Shown: positions 9,101-16,709 of the stretch, piece by piece
Position numbering within the stretch: the first letter of the stretch is position 1
Layout: each line of letters opens with the position of its first letter
NCBI GenBank assembly: GCA_017443025.1
Contig: JAFSPG010000018.1
Coordinates: 62,001-126,000, forward strand
DNA: 64,000 nt
DNA from: Bacteroidales bacterium
GTDB taxonomy: Bacteria > Bacteroidota > Bacteroidia > Bacteroidales > UBA932
Direction: 5' to 3'
Position numbers and translations under genes: made by a program
Notes under the pieces: model-generated
What the model saw: the letters and a program-made list of their open reading frames with translations, nothing else
Databases searched by the model: none
Told to the model about the DNA's origin: nothing

Positions 9101-9544
9101 CAGAAAGCCGATATCGCCGGTAAGGAATACGCCATCAATCTACCTGGAGGTGAAGTTATCCTCCGCCCCGGAGATTATGAAATCAGCTCCGAGGATATGC
9201 CGGGATGGGCCGTGGCTACGGAAAATCAGCTGACCGTCGCCCTTGATATAACCGTCACCGACGAACTGCGCCGCGAGGGTGTTGCCCGTGAACTCGTGAA
9301 CCGCATCCAGACCGCCCGCAAAGATGGAGGTTTCGAGGTTACAGACAGGGTTAAAGTTACAATCTACGCTTCCGGCGAGGCCTTTTTTACTATTGCCGAC
9401 GCCGTCGACATTCATTACGAATACATAACCTCCCAGACTCTCTCAGAAATTGAGGCCGTGTCTGCCGATCCTGCACCGGAAGGCGCCCTGGCCGCGGAAT
9501 GGGATGAGGGAGAAATTCACTTTATCATAAAAAAGAACAAATAA
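6149..9544 (+). CDS. ileS: Isoleucyl-tRNA synthetase, long eukaryote-like form
   Basis: The product has 1131 residues and charges tRNA-Ile with isoleucine. The class I signatures are visible. The HIGH position reads G-I-H-H (residues 55-58, within PSANGMPGIHHVMAR), a variant I recall from Bacteroidota, and the KMSKS loop reads NKMSKRLGNAVDP near residue 672. The CP1 editing domain begins around TTTPWTLPSNTA (about residue 235). The length and the C-terminal extension after residue 950 fit the second, eukaryote-like IleRS clade, which is often naturally mupirocin-resistant; resistance here is inference. I chose the ATG at 6149 (MAFKEYKALD) because upstream alternatives lie in the promoter and leader. 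It is followed after 21 bases by the DksA-like gene. Confidence 0.96.
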   Translation: MAFKEYKALDLVATGAEVLEDWKKKDAFGRSLEIRDGAPEFIFFEGPPSANGMPGIHHVMARSIKDAICRYKTQTGFKVARRAGWDTHGLPVEIGVEKKLGIHKEDIGKTISVEQYNDTCRKEVMKYTKEWVAMTERIGYWVDMDDPYITYDNRYIETLWYLLRKIYDKGLLYKGFSIQPYSPSDGTGLSSHELNQPGCYKDVTDTTVTCQFEVIKDEKSQPLFDTEPLPVYFLAWTTTPWTLPSNTALCVGPEIEYIRVRSCNPYSGAEAIYVIAKALLDSLFGQKVPFKVLDGSFKGKELAGIRYKQLIPWFKPLEGDAFRVITGDYVTVEDGTGIVHIAPTFGADDKRVAAAFDIPPMMVLDRDGKPQAQVDRSGRFFPIEDLDPSYVAEKVNPSYKEFAGRYVKNAFDDSIPADAPTLDIDLCMMMKADGRAFKIQKHVHSYPHSWRTDKPVLYFPLDAWFIKASAVKEQMVELNKQITWKPASTGSGRFGQWLENIQDWNLSRSRYWGTPLPIWRTEDGKEEKCIGSVAELFAEIDKAVAAGIMKENPFKAAGFDPKDMSLDNYNKIDLHRPYVDNIFLVSDSGRKMTRETDLIDVWFDSGAMPYAQEGLRGIDGKGFGATADFIAEGVDQTRGWFYTLHAIHTMVSGTPAFKRVISNGLVLDKDGNKMSKRLGNAVDPFYALDKYGADALRWYMLTNAQPWDNLRFDEAGVDEVRRKFFGTLFNTYKLFAQYANIDGFNPADKAVPVSGRPEIDRWILSKLNSLVRDVRAAYEDYDITSAGRMIQDFVCDQVSNWYVRLNRKRFWGSQQNDDKKAAYQTLHEVLKKVALLAAPIAPFYMDRLYLDLTGGEGSVHFEFMPEVDESLINAALEEKMTIAQKTCSLVHSLRKLNHLPVRQPLAKLVVPVISEAVCKQMKGAQKLILSEVNVKEMSFIADTAGIITLKIKPNFKTLGKVYGPRMKEIAGAFGSFDQSTIAALQKADIAGKEYAINLPGGEVILRPGDYEISSEDMPGWAVATENQLTVALDITVTDELRREGVARELVNRIQTARKDGGFEVTDRVKVTIYASGEAFFTIADAVDIHYEYITSQTLSEIEAVSADPAPEGALAAEWDEGEIHFIIKKNK

Positions 9545-9565
9545 AATCATTTAATACCACGTGTT

Positions 9566-9964
9566 ATGGCAAACGAAGAAACAAAACTGCGTTACAGCGA
9601 TGAGGAGTTGGCCGAATTCAAGGAAATAATTCTTGAAAAACTCGCAAAGGCAAAAGCCGAATACGAAGGCCTGCGCAAGGTCGTCATGCACAACGGTACC
9701 AACGACATCGAGGATACCACCCCTTCGTTCAAGACAGTCGAGGACTACGGAACGATGCAGCTGACCAAAGAAGAGGCCAGCCAGATGGCACAGCGCCAGT
9801 ACAAGTTCATCCAGAACCTGGAGGCCGCTCTCGTCCGCATCGAGAACAAGACATACGGTATCTGCCGTGAGACCGGCAAGCTCATCCCCAAGGAGCGCCT
9901 GCGTCTCGTACCGCACGCCACCCTTACCGTAGAGGCAAAGGAAAAACTCTCCGGCAAGCGTTAG
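9566..9964 (+). CDS. TraR/DksA-family protein with degenerate zinc finger
   Basis: This 132-residue protein has the layout of DksA/TraR regulators: a charged helical coiled coil (about residues 10-90) and a C-terminal knob. In classical members four cysteines bind zinc in the knob. Here only the first remains (YGICRETGKLIPKERL), and the later positions are Pro, His and Ala, so zinc binding by the usual site is very unlikely. DksA-type proteins enter the RNA polymerase secondary channel and alter promoter kinetics, often with ppGpp. The shape of the knob suggests this role persists, but that is inference. It sits 3 bases upstream of lspA and 21 bases after ileS, an order I recall from other Bacteroidota. 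Confidence 0.87.
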   Translation: MANEETKLRYSDEELAEFKEIILEKLAKAKAEYEGLRKVVMHNGTNDIEDTTPSFKTVEDYGTMQLTKEEASQMAQRQYKFIQNLEAALVRIENKTYGICRETGKLIPKERLRLVPHATLTVEAKEKLSGKR

Positions 9965-9967
9965 GAG

Positions 9968-10528
9968 ATGGCTTTCGCGAGAGGCAAAGGGCTGATAGTT
10001 CTCGGCGTCGTACTGGTAATCCTTGACCAGGTTATAAAAGTCCTGGTCAGGGAGGGTATGGTGCCCGGGCAGCAGATTCCCGTTCTGGGCAACTGGTTCT
10101 GCCTTAGTTATGTGGAGAACGCCGGCATGGCCTTCGGAATGAAATTCGGAGGAGTTGTAGGCAAGCTTATCCTATCAGTTTTAAGAATAGGCCTTTGCGT
10201 GGCCCTTGTATGGTGGATTAACCGCCTGGCGCACAAAACGTCAGACGACGGCTCTCCGCTTGTTTCCACGGGTGTTCTCGTGGGGCTTACAATGATTACG
10301 GCCGGAGCTGCAGGCAATATCATAGACTCGATGATTTACGGGCCCTTCCTTTTTGGTAAGGTGGTGGATATGTTCTATTTCCCGCTCTTTACCTGGCCCG
10401 ACTGGGTTCCTCTTGTAGGTGGACACATTTTCTTTGAGCCTGTATTCAACTTCGCCGACGCCTGCGTCACCCTCGGTGCGCTCTACCTCGTAATCTTCCA
10501 TTTCAAATTCTTCTCCGCCGAGAAATAG
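9968..10528 (+). CDS. lspA: Lipoprotein signal peptidase II
   Basis: The 186-residue inner-membrane aspartyl protease cleaves signal peptides of lipoproteins after lipid is added to the +1 cysteine. Four membrane helices and both conserved blocks are present: NAGMAFG early on, and the two catalytic Asp contexts AAGNIIDSMIYG and FNFADACVTLGA. An insertion between them (FPLFTWPDWVPLVGGHIFFEPV) fits the longer loop seen in Bacteroidota. The gene is 3 bases downstream of the DksA-like gene. At least eight predicted lipoproteins in this window (deformylase, TlpA-like protein, repeat lipoprotein, sialidase, GH92, GH78 and others) would be substrates. Confidence 0.95.
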   Translation: MAFARGKGLIVLGVVLVILDQVIKVLVREGMVPGQQIPVLGNWFCLSYVENAGMAFGMKFGGVVGKLILSVLRIGLCVALVWWINRLAHKTSDDGSPLVSTGVLVGLTMITAGAAGNIIDSMIYGPFLFGKVVDMFYFPLFTWPDWVPLVGGHIFFEPVFNFADACVTLGALYLVIFHFKFFSAEK

Positions 10529-10564
10529 AAGGGCGCATATGATTCTTTTTTAATTTATTTTTTG

Positions 10565-10612
10565 TATATTTGCATCAGTAACGGGTTCTGCTTGTGGGCA
10601 GGACTCCTTTTT
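10565..10612 (+). promoter_or_regulatory. greA leader: -7 element followed by a terminator-like hairpin
   Basis: A -7 element TATATTTG lies at 10565-10572; no TTTG stands at the expected -33 distance. The predicted transcript start near 10580 runs straight into a 9 bp hairpin (arms 10583-10591 and 10598-10606, loop 10592-10597) followed by five T at 10608-10612. This looks like an intrinsic terminator or attenuator in the greA leader, about 40 bases before the ATG. Whether it stops transcription is not shown. Confidence 0.45.
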
Positions 10613-10651
10613 GTTCACTCGAAGTTGATGTAAACATAATAATAACACGAT

Positions 10652-11122
10652 ATGGCAGACGTACATTTCATGACCCAGGAAGGGTTGGATAAACTGAGAA
10701 AAGATTTGGAAGAAGCTCTGGCGCAGCGCCCCGTCATCGCAGCAGCTATAGCCGAGGCGAGGGAGAAGGGCGATCTTTCCGAGAACGCCGAGTACGACGC
10801 CGCCCGCGAAGCCCAGGGCCTCCTGGAACTCAAGATTTCTAATCTCAAGGAGCTCGTGGCCAATGCAAAGGTTATCGACGAATCGATGATAGGCACCGAC
10901 AAAGTTCAGATCATGAACAAAGTCAAGGTCGAGAACCTCGCCAACAAGCAGGTGATGGAATTCACCATCGTCGGAGAGACCGAAGCCGATTTCGCTCACG
11001 GCAAGATGGCCGCCACCACCCCTATTGCAAAAGCACTCATCGGGCATTCAAAGGGCGAAACCGTAGAGGCCAGCGTCCCCCAGGGCGTAATCAAGTTCAA
11101 GATTCTGGATATATCTCTCTAA
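10652..11122 (+). CDS. greA: Transcription elongation factor GreA
   Basis: The 156-residue protein has the GreA layout of an N-terminal coiled coil and a C-terminal FKBP-like domain. The tip of the coiled coil carries EKGDLSENAEYDAA, with the acidic residues that reach into the RNA polymerase active site and trigger cleavage of backtracked transcripts. The C-terminal half ends with ANTPIAKAL-like and VIKFKILDI segments typical of the family. It is followed after 6 bases by a HIT-family gene, so the two are probably co-transcribed. The leader contains a terminator-like hairpin that might attenuate expression. Confidence 0.95.
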   Translation: MADVHFMTQEGLDKLRKDLEEALAQRPVIAAAIAEAREKGDLSENAEYDAAREAQGLLELKISNLKELVANAKVIDESMIGTDKVQIMNKVKVENLANKQVMEFTIVGETEADFAHGKMAATTPIAKALIGHSKGETVEASVPQGVIKFKILDISL

Positions 11123-11128
11123 AAGGCC

Positions 11129-11536
11129 ATGGCAACGATTTTCACAAAGATAGTCCGCGGCGAGATTCCCTCATACAAGGTAGCGGAAGACGAAAACTAC
11201 TATGCTTTTCTGGATATTTCGCCGCTGACGGAAGGTCATACGCTTTGCGTGCCCAAGCACGTAGAAGACGATTACATCTTCCACCTCGACAGTGACGTAT
11301 ATCAGGGACTCTGGGCCTTCGCCGCAAAGGTGGCCCGCGCCCAGAAGGCTGCCATCCCCTGCAAGAGAATCGGCGTGGCCGTTCTCGGCATGGAGGTACC
11401 CCACACCCATATTCATCTTGTTCCTCTGAGCAGCGAAGGCGACCTCGACTTCCGCAAGGAACATCTCAAGCTCTCACCCGAGAGATTCGCGGCCATCGCC
11501 GAAGCTATCAGAAAAGAATTCGAGAAACAATCCTAA
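11129..11536 (+). CDS. HIT-family nucleotide hydrolase/transferase
   Basis: This 135-residue protein carries the histidine triad HTHIHLVPL (pattern H-x-H-x-H) near the C-terminus and the N-terminal TIFTKIVRGEIPSYKV segment of Hint-like proteins. Such enzymes hydrolyse or transfer nucleoside monophosphates from phosphoramidates and dinucleotides; the natural substrate in bacteria is usually unknown. Neighbouring greA is 6 bases upstream and a lipoprotein gene starts 3 bases after its stop, so it sits in the middle of a three-gene unit. Confidence 0.92.
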   Translation: MATIFTKIVRGEIPSYKVAEDENYYAFLDISPLTEGHTLCVPKHVEDDYIFHLDSDVYQGLWAFAAKVARAQKAAIPCKRIGVAVLGMEVPHTHIHLVPLSSEGDLDFRKEHLKLSPERFAAIAEAIRKEFEKQS

Positions 11537-11538
11537 CA

Positions 11539-12633
11539 ATGAACAGCTACATTAAAGCTTTCGTATGCCTCGCAGCCACCGCTGCGCTGGCGTCCTGTGC
11601 ATCAAATAAAGCCAATATATCAGGAACCGTTACCGGCGCCGAAGGAAAGGATATTATCGTAAAGAAACTCGCTTCAGCCGGAGTGGAAACACTGGATACA
11701 ATCAAGACCGGTGCCGACGGCAGTTTCTCCTACAAGATGGAAATTGCAAAGGGCGACCCTGATTTCGTATACGTATATTACGGCAAAACCCCTGTAGCAT
11801 CCCTTCTTCTCCAGGCAGGAGATGCAGTCTCCGTCAAGGCCGACACCCTCGGAATCTGGACGGTCGATGGCTCGGAAGAGTGTTCAAAGCTTCTGGAGGC
11901 CGTTTCTCTCCAGCGCAGCTTCGCCGGAAAAATTGCTTCCGGGAACATCAAGGTACAGGACTATATCTACTACTACCGCCAGAACGTAAAGTTCATCATG
12001 GCCAACAGCAAGTCGCTCTCCGTCATTCCCCTTCTTTCCGAGAAACTCCCCGGAGGAGAGCCCATCTTCTCGCAGCTCACCGACGCCATCCATTTCAGGG
12101 CCACCTGTGATTCCCTCAAGACCGTCTATCCTGAGTCAAGATATGTCCGTGCCCTTGACGCCGAAGCAGAGCGCAGGATGAATCAGCTTCAGATGAGCAA
12201 CGCCATCGAAAAAGCCGAAGAAGTCGGCTATATCGACATCGTACTCCCCAATGAAAAGGGTCAGAAGGTCAAGCTCAGTGAGGTAAAAGGCAAAGTGGTG
12301 ATGGTTTATTTCTGGGCCTCGGAAATGGGCGAGCAGAAGATGTTCAACCAGGATGTCCTGAAGCCGGTCTATCGCGATTTCAAAGGTCGGGGCTTCGAGA
12401 TTTATGCAATCTCCCTCGACACCGACAAAGCCGCCTGGGCTACGGCCGTACGTACGCAGAATACAGGATGGATTAATGTCTGTGACGGCCTCGGCACAGC
12501 GTCACCCTCCGTTCTCAGTTATAACGTCAACAAGATTCCCTCGCTGTTTTTCATCGTTAACGGCGAACTCGTAACCGGCACAGGCGTCAAGGACGAAGCC
12601 ACCCTCAGACGCTTCCTCTCAAGTAAACTCTAA
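11539..12633 (+). CDS. Lipoprotein with DUF4369-like and redox-dead thioredoxin domains
   Basis: The 364-residue protein begins with a lipoprotein signal (lipobox ALASC). It then has a beta-rich domain of about 100 residues resembling DUF4369 (ISGTVTGAEGKDIIVKKL), a helical middle and a C-terminal thioredoxin/AhpC-TSA-like domain (VKGKVVMVYFWAS to IPSLFFIVNG). TlpA-type proteins carry Cys-x-x-Cys directly after the WAS/WAT motif; here the sequence reads WASEMGEQKM, with no cysteine. It therefore cannot do classical thiol-disulfide exchange and may be a binding or structural protein at the periplasmic face. It is 3 bases downstream of the HIT gene and ends 15 bases from a convergent gene. Confidence 0.85.
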   Translation: MNSYIKAFVCLAATAALASCASNKANISGTVTGAEGKDIIVKKLASAGVETLDTIKTGADGSFSYKMEIAKGDPDFVYVYYGKTPVASLLLQAGDAVSVKADTLGIWTVDGSEECSKLLEAVSLQRSFAGKIASGNIKVQDYIYYYRQNVKFIMANSKSLSVIPLLSEKLPGGEPIFSQLTDAIHFRATCDSLKTVYPESRYVRALDAEAERRMNQLQMSNAIEKAEEVGYIDIVLPNEKGQKVKLSEVKGKVVMVYFWASEMGEQKMFNQDVLKPVYRDFKGRGFEIYAISLDTDKAAWATAVRTQNTGWINVCDGLGTASPSVLSYNVNKIPSLFFIVNGELVTGTGVKDEATLRRFLSSKL

Positions 12634-12648
12634 AGATTCCGGATAAGT

Positions 12649-13794
12649 TTATTCCTCAAGGGCGTTGTCGCGAATCTGGCGGGCAAGGTCCATGCCTACG
12701 CATACATTGAGTGCAAGCATGGCAAATGCCAGGGGCAACGTGGGGATGAAGCAGGTTCCAGTAAGGAAGAAGGCGTATGTGATGATAGAAATCACCACGT
12801 ACCCCAGGGAGATAAGCAACTTTTCGGGGCGCTGAATGGCATAGACTATAGCCAGCAAATCCACAAAGAAACCATAGCGCTCGTGCATGTGGGGCATCGT
12901 AAAGAGCACCAGGCATACCGAGAAAAGAGCCATGGTGACGAGAATCTCGTTCGTCAGCCTGAATTTTACGGAGTACATCCAGTAGGCAAATATCCCGAGC
13001 ACGCCAAGCGAGAAATACAGCCCGAAGCTGCCGATTTCCTTCATATGGTGCCAACGGGCTACGGTTTCGTCGAGAAAATCATAGATGTTCGGGAAATGCA
13101 TGGTACCGAATGGGAATTCCCCTGCCTGCAGGAAGTACACACCCATCAGCTCTGAAAGCGGCCGGCCGGCTATCCAGGCAGGTATCTGGATTACGAAGTA
13201 AACAGCAGGAATCCACAGGAACTGCCAGAACTTGACAGTTCTCCCCTTAAGCCACATTATCACCAGGAAGGGCAGCAGGAACACCGCCTGAACCTTGAAG
13301 GCAAAAGCCAGTCCAAGCATAATGCAACAAAGCGAACCCCTGTCCTTCAAAAGGAAGAGGAGCGAAAGCAGCATGAAGGTACAGTAGATAATATCACACT
13401 GGCACCACCACGCGCTGTTGAATATGACGGTGGGGCAAAGCAGGGTTATGGCCATTGCTGCCACGCCCTTGCGCTTGCTGCCGGTCAGATGATGAAGCAG
13501 AAGGAACATTACTCCCGCGGCCACGAAGTCAAAGGCTACAGAGGCGAGCTTAAGGGCAAGCATTGAATTGCTGAAGCCCGACAGCAGGCACATTATATAC
13601 ATATATGCCGAGGAATAATTGGATATCGTCATCGAAAGTGAATCCCAGGGCCCAACCTCCTGAATACGACCCATCCAAACGGACAGATAGTTATAATAGT
13701 CGCCGGATTCGAGGGGGAGAAGGGCTATTCTGGCCAGCGCGGCCAGGACAAATATCACCACGATGAAAGAGACATTGATAAGCTTGTCTTTCAT
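12649..13794 (-). CDS. GT-C fold membrane glycosyltransferase
   Basis: The product has about 381 residues and nine to ten predicted membrane helices. An acidic residue lies in the first extracytoplasmic loop (LPLESGDYYNYL), as in GT-C glycosyltransferases that use polyprenyl-phosphate sugars (GT39, GT83, GT87 and related). Further family-like signs are the AWWCQCDIIYCTFMLLSL segment and MPHMHERYGFF, which resembles a motif of GT39/GT87 mannosyltransferases. Donor and acceptor are unknown. I prefer the ATG at 13794 to the one at 13800, because an AGGA lies 6 bases upstream of it. It may supply envelope glycans together with the GT2/GT-C fusion encoded 0.8 kb away. Confidence 0.8.
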   Translation of the reverse strand: MKDKLINVSFIVVIFVLAALARIALLPLESGDYYNYLSVWMGRIQEVGPWDSLSMTISNYSSAYMYIMCLLSGFSNSMLALKLASVAFDFVAAGVMFLLLHHLTGSKRKGVAAMAITLLCPTVIFNSAWWCQCDIIYCTFMLLSLLFLLKDRGSLCCIMLGLAFAFKVQAVFLLPFLVIMWLKGRTVKFWQFLWIPAVYFVIQIPAWIAGRPLSELMGVYFLQAGEFPFGTMHFPNIYDFLDETVARWHHMKEIGSFGLYFSLGVLGIFAYWMYSVKFRLTNEILVTMALFSVCLVLFTMPHMHERYGFFVDLLAIVYAIQRPEKLLISLGYVVISIITYAFFLTGTCFIPTLPLAFAMLALNVCVGMDLARQIRDNALEE

Positions 13795-13825
13795 AATCAT
13801 TCCTTTACAAATTCTACATCGGCAG

Positions 13826-13833
13826 CAAAAATA
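13826..13833 (-). promoter_or_regulatory. Probable -7 element for the GT-C gene
   Basis: TATTTTTG on the minus strand fits the TAnnTTTG consensus and lies about 32 bases before the ATG at 13794. No TTTG is seen at the -33 distance. It lies back to back with the promoter of the repeat lipoprotein. Confidence 0.4.
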
Positions 13834-13843
13834 TAAAAAGATA

Positions 13844-13875
13844 TTTGTATTTTTCCTTTATCATTCATATTTTTG
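13844..13875 (+). promoter_or_regulatory. Bacteroidota-type promoter for the repeat lipoprotein
   Basis: A -33 TTTG (13844-13847) and a -7 TATTTTTG (13868-13875) are separated by 20 bases. The predicted start is near 13882, leaving about 25 bases before the ATG at 13907. Confidence 0.7.
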
Positions 13876-13906
13876 TCGAAATGTGCAGAATTTTAACACG
13901 ATAGCT

Positions 13907-14590
13907 ATGAAAAAACTTTGGGTTCTCCTCGCCGCATTGACTGTTGCAGCCGGCCTTGTAATTGCAAGCTGCGGCGGCGGTTCCGACAAGAACGACGACG
14001 TACTGGTCGATTTCGAAACTTTCCATGCAGAGCTTCTTGACTTCAATCTCTGGAAAAACATCAACGAACCCGGAGTCATGGGTCTGTACGAAATTGTTCC
14101 TTTGGCCATAGGAAGAAGCGACTACAAGAATGCAAAACTATATCCGGGCAAAGTATTATGGGGCATGTATCCCGAGGGTGTAGTGGTTTTTGTAGAAACA
14201 TCCAAATCTACCGTGTCCCACGAAGGAACAAGTGCGGAGGGCAATATTATAGGTATCAAGGCCATCGCAGAAGGAACCGTAGAGATTACCGCACTTGATA
14301 ATAACGGACATAACATTAAACATACTTTCCTCGTAGGTGAGGGGCAGCATTATTCCCCTGACGGACAATGGGATGAAAATATTAACCCTGATTATCCCTC
14401 CGGCTGGTATCCCAATAAGTCCTCATCTTCGGGCTACGATGGTGGTGGAAATAGTGGGTCCTCATCTAGCTACAATGGTGGTGGAAATAGTGGGTCCTCA
14501 TCTGGCTACAATAAGTCCTCATCTAGCAACAATAAGTCCTCATCTAGCCACAATGGTGGCGGGAATAACAGCTCTTCCGGTTCGTATTAA
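13907..14590 (+). CDS. Lipoprotein with a Ser/Gly/Asn repeat tail, function unknown
   Basis: I do not recognise this 227-residue protein. It starts with a clear lipoprotein signal (KLWVLLAALTVAAGLVIASC, lipobox IASC) and then GGGSDKNDD, a flexible acidic linker. A middle domain of about 120 residues contains alternating beta-like stretches (VLWGMYPEGVVVFVETSKS, GIKAIAEGTVEITALD), which resemble a small immunoglobulin-like or BIG2-type fold; that is a guess. The last 55 residues are a low-complexity tail of SSSS, GGGN and YN blocks encoded by tandem DNA repeats. The stop overlaps the 3' end of the convergent GT2 fusion by 4 bases. It has its own promoter and is probably surface-exposed or periplasmic. 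Confidence 0.8.
   Translation: MKKLWVLLAALTVAAGLVIASCGGGSDKNDDVLVDFETFHAELLDFNLWKNINEPGVMGLYEIVPLAIGRSDYKNAKLYPGKVLWGMYPEGVVVFVETSKSTVSHEGTSAEGNIIGIKAIAEGTVEITALDNNGHNIKHTFLVGEGQHYSPDGQWDENINPDYPSGWYPNKSSSSGYDGGGNSGSSSSYNGGGNSGSSSGYNKSSSSNNKSSSSHNGGGNNSSSGSY
14441..14554. repeat. Tandem coding repeats of 36 and 21 bp in a lipoprotein tail
   Basis: Two nearly identical 36 bp units (14441-14476, 14477-14512; start GGTGGTGGAAATAGTGGG) are followed by two 21 bp units (14513-14533, 14534-14554; start AAGTCCTCATCT). Both lengths are multiples of three, so copy-number change keeps the frame and alters only the length of the Ser/Gly/Asn tail. Confidence 0.85.
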
Positions 14591-16689
14591 TTATTCTTGC
14601 TGAATAAGCGATAGTCGCCGTATTCCGGCTTATCGCATAGAGAATATCCTGATTCAAGAAGTAAATCCTGGCGGTATTTGTCGTAAGTATTAATGAAGAC
14701 AAAGTCCGCCAGGCCTTTTTTTACTGCATTCTCCTGGTCGTCGGTCATCTCCTTGGTACAACCTGCCTGTATCGCCCAGTACTTGCAGGCCGGCAGGTCT
14801 TCGGCCAGGATTCCGTATCCATGGTCGCCGCAGCCCAAATAGAGAACGCGCGGATTATGCTTTCGGGCAACGGTCTGCATATATTCCATGGCCCTTTCGC
14901 GGTGAATGGTAGGCTTACGACCGAAGAAATAATCGTGCTCGTAGGTCCAGGCATTGGTATGGACCAAGTACCAGGCGCCCACCGCTATAAGAGCCCCACA
15001 GATATAACGTCTGATACCGAAATCCTTGTCGAAGCAGCGTACGATGACAAGTACAGTAAATACCATCAGCACGTTAACCGGGATGAAATAATACGTCCTT
15101 GCATACCTGCTAAGGCACAGCAGGAACCAAGCCATAGCAACGGGCGGGAACCATCTGGCCTTCTTGAGAGCAAATATGGACGTAAGCGCGCCGGCCACGG
15201 CCAAAGCCATATATCCCAGCATCTCGGATCTGAAGAATTCACCTTTGTCGTTGGAGTCCAGAATATTGTCGATAGTCTGGAATGTCGTTATGAAATATTC
15301 CTGTATAAAGGCTCCCAGTATCCCCTTCCATAGGAAATAAAGGAGCATAGGGACAACTATTACGGCAAATCCGGCCATGGCCGCACCGGAGGCCTTGAAG
15401 AAGGCCTTCCAGCTACGCAGGCGCGTAAGCATGGCTATTAGGAAAATGCCGGTCATAGCCCCCACGCTGTACTTTATAAGGATTATGGCTCCGAACGAAA
15501 ATCCCCACCAGAAGAAGCTGCCCTGTTCTTTGCCGTACAGCGATTTGCAGGCCATAAGCAGCGACAGAGCCACGAAAGGCAGCGTCATGACCTCTGCCTT
15601 GTCGTCGAAGATAAAGAGCGGGATAAAATACAAGGCATTCAGCATCATACCCATCCACATCGACTTCTTCGGGGAGCCCGTAAGAATCATGCAGACCTTG
15701 AACAGGAAGAAAGCCGTGGCAAGGTAAGCAAGTGCATTTATCCACAGCAAACCTGCCCAGGAGAGCGGCGAAAAGAGGTACGCAACTGCATAAATCAGCC
15801 ACAGAAGCGGCCCCTTTGAGTCGGCAAAATCCACATAGGGCACAAGGCCGTTAACCCAGGCCTTCCCGCACATGAAGTACCACGCCGAATCGTGCCTGAT
15901 ATATCCGCCGTGCGCCGACATATTGTCGTGCACCGGCGAATCGATGGATGTAAAGAAGTATGCGACGAAAGTAAAAAGCAGCAGCATTGCCAGGCAGAAC
16001 GGCGCCTGGGCGACGATACCCCTCCAGCCGAACGAAAGCATCTTTCCTGCGCTGTACTTGCTTTCGCCGGCAGTGCGGTCGCCGCGGGTGTAATACACCT
16101 TAGCAGAATCGAAGCCAAGAGTAGGCACTACGTTGCGGATAAGGTCACCACCGGCCGAGGCTTTCTCGAGAAGAGTCTCCGCGCAACGTCGCCCCATAAG
16201 GCGGAAATCCGCGTGTCCTGGGATATGGCGCTTGTCGGCAAGGTGCATTACGAAGTACCAGGCCTGGGCGCTGAATCTTTTAAAGAAAGAATCATTCCCC
16301 CTGTTGTCCCTTACACCATACACAACCTCTTTCCCTCCGAGCCATTTGGAGACCATCTCGGGGATGGCCGCAGGATCGTCCTGTAAGTCGGCATCGAGAG
16401 TGATGACGGCATCTGCGCCCTGCTCCAGGGCCGCTCTTATACCGCCAAGTATCGCTCCCTGCTGACCTGAATGAGGTAAAGGCAGATGCTGGACTCTCTT
16501 GTCAGGGTATGCGCTTACAACTCCGGCTGTACCGTCGGTGCTTCCGTCGTCAGATATGATGATGCCGGATTCTATCTCGCCTGCCGTCACCGGCCCGAGG
16601 GAATCGAGCACTTCGAGCATACGCGGAATGGAAAGCGGAAGTACTTCAGCCTCATTAAAACAGGGGACTACCAGGAACAGTTTGCGCAT
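14587..16689 (-). CDS. GT2 glycosyltransferase fused to a GT-C-like membrane domain
   Basis: This 700-residue protein joins two enzymes. Residues 1-235 are a GT2 domain like polyprenyl-phosphate mannose/glucose synthases (VVPCFNEAEVLPLS; SDDGSTDGT at 47-54; DADLQDD at 99-105). Residues from about 230 onwards hold ten or more membrane helices with GT-C-type acidic loop residues (RHDSAWYF near 268 and YVDFADSKGPLL near 287). Such a fusion could make a lipid-linked sugar at the cytoplasmic face and transfer it on the other side. Acceptor and sugar are unknown. It lies 20 bases downstream of ribF at the end of the long minus-strand array. Confidence 0.85.
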   Translation of the reverse strand: MRKLFLVVPCFNEAEVLPLSIPRMLEVLDSLGPVTAGEIESGIIISDDGSTDGTAGVVSAYPDKRVQHLPLPHSGQQGAILGGIRAALEQGADAVITLDADLQDDPAAIPEMVSKWLGGKEVVYGVRDNRGNDSFFKRFSAQAWYFVMHLADKRHIPGHADFRLMGRRCAETLLEKASAGGDLIRNVVPTLGFDSAKVYYTRGDRTAGESKYSAGKMLSFGWRGIVAQAPFCLAMLLLFTFVAYFFTSIDSPVHDNMSAHGGYIRHDSAWYFMCGKAWVNGLVPYVDFADSKGPLLWLIYAVAYLFSPLSWAGLLWINALAYLATAFFLFKVCMILTGSPKKSMWMGMMLNALYFIPLFIFDDKAEVMTLPFVALSLLMACKSLYGKEQGSFFWWGFSFGAIILIKYSVGAMTGIFLIAMLTRLRSWKAFFKASGAAMAGFAVIVVPMLLYFLWKGILGAFIQEYFITTFQTIDNILDSNDKGEFFRSEMLGYMALAVAGALTSIFALKKARWFPPVAMAWFLLCLSRYARTYYFIPVNVLMVFTVLVIVRCFDKDFGIRRYICGALIAVGAWYLVHTNAWTYEHDYFFGRKPTIHRERAMEYMQTVARKHNPRVLYLGCGDHGYGILAEDLPACKYWAIQAGCTKEMTDDQENAVKKGLADFVFINTYDKYRQDLLLESGYSLCDKPEYGDYRLFSKNN

Positions 16690-16709
16690 AAAGCTATCTT
16701 CTATAATGA

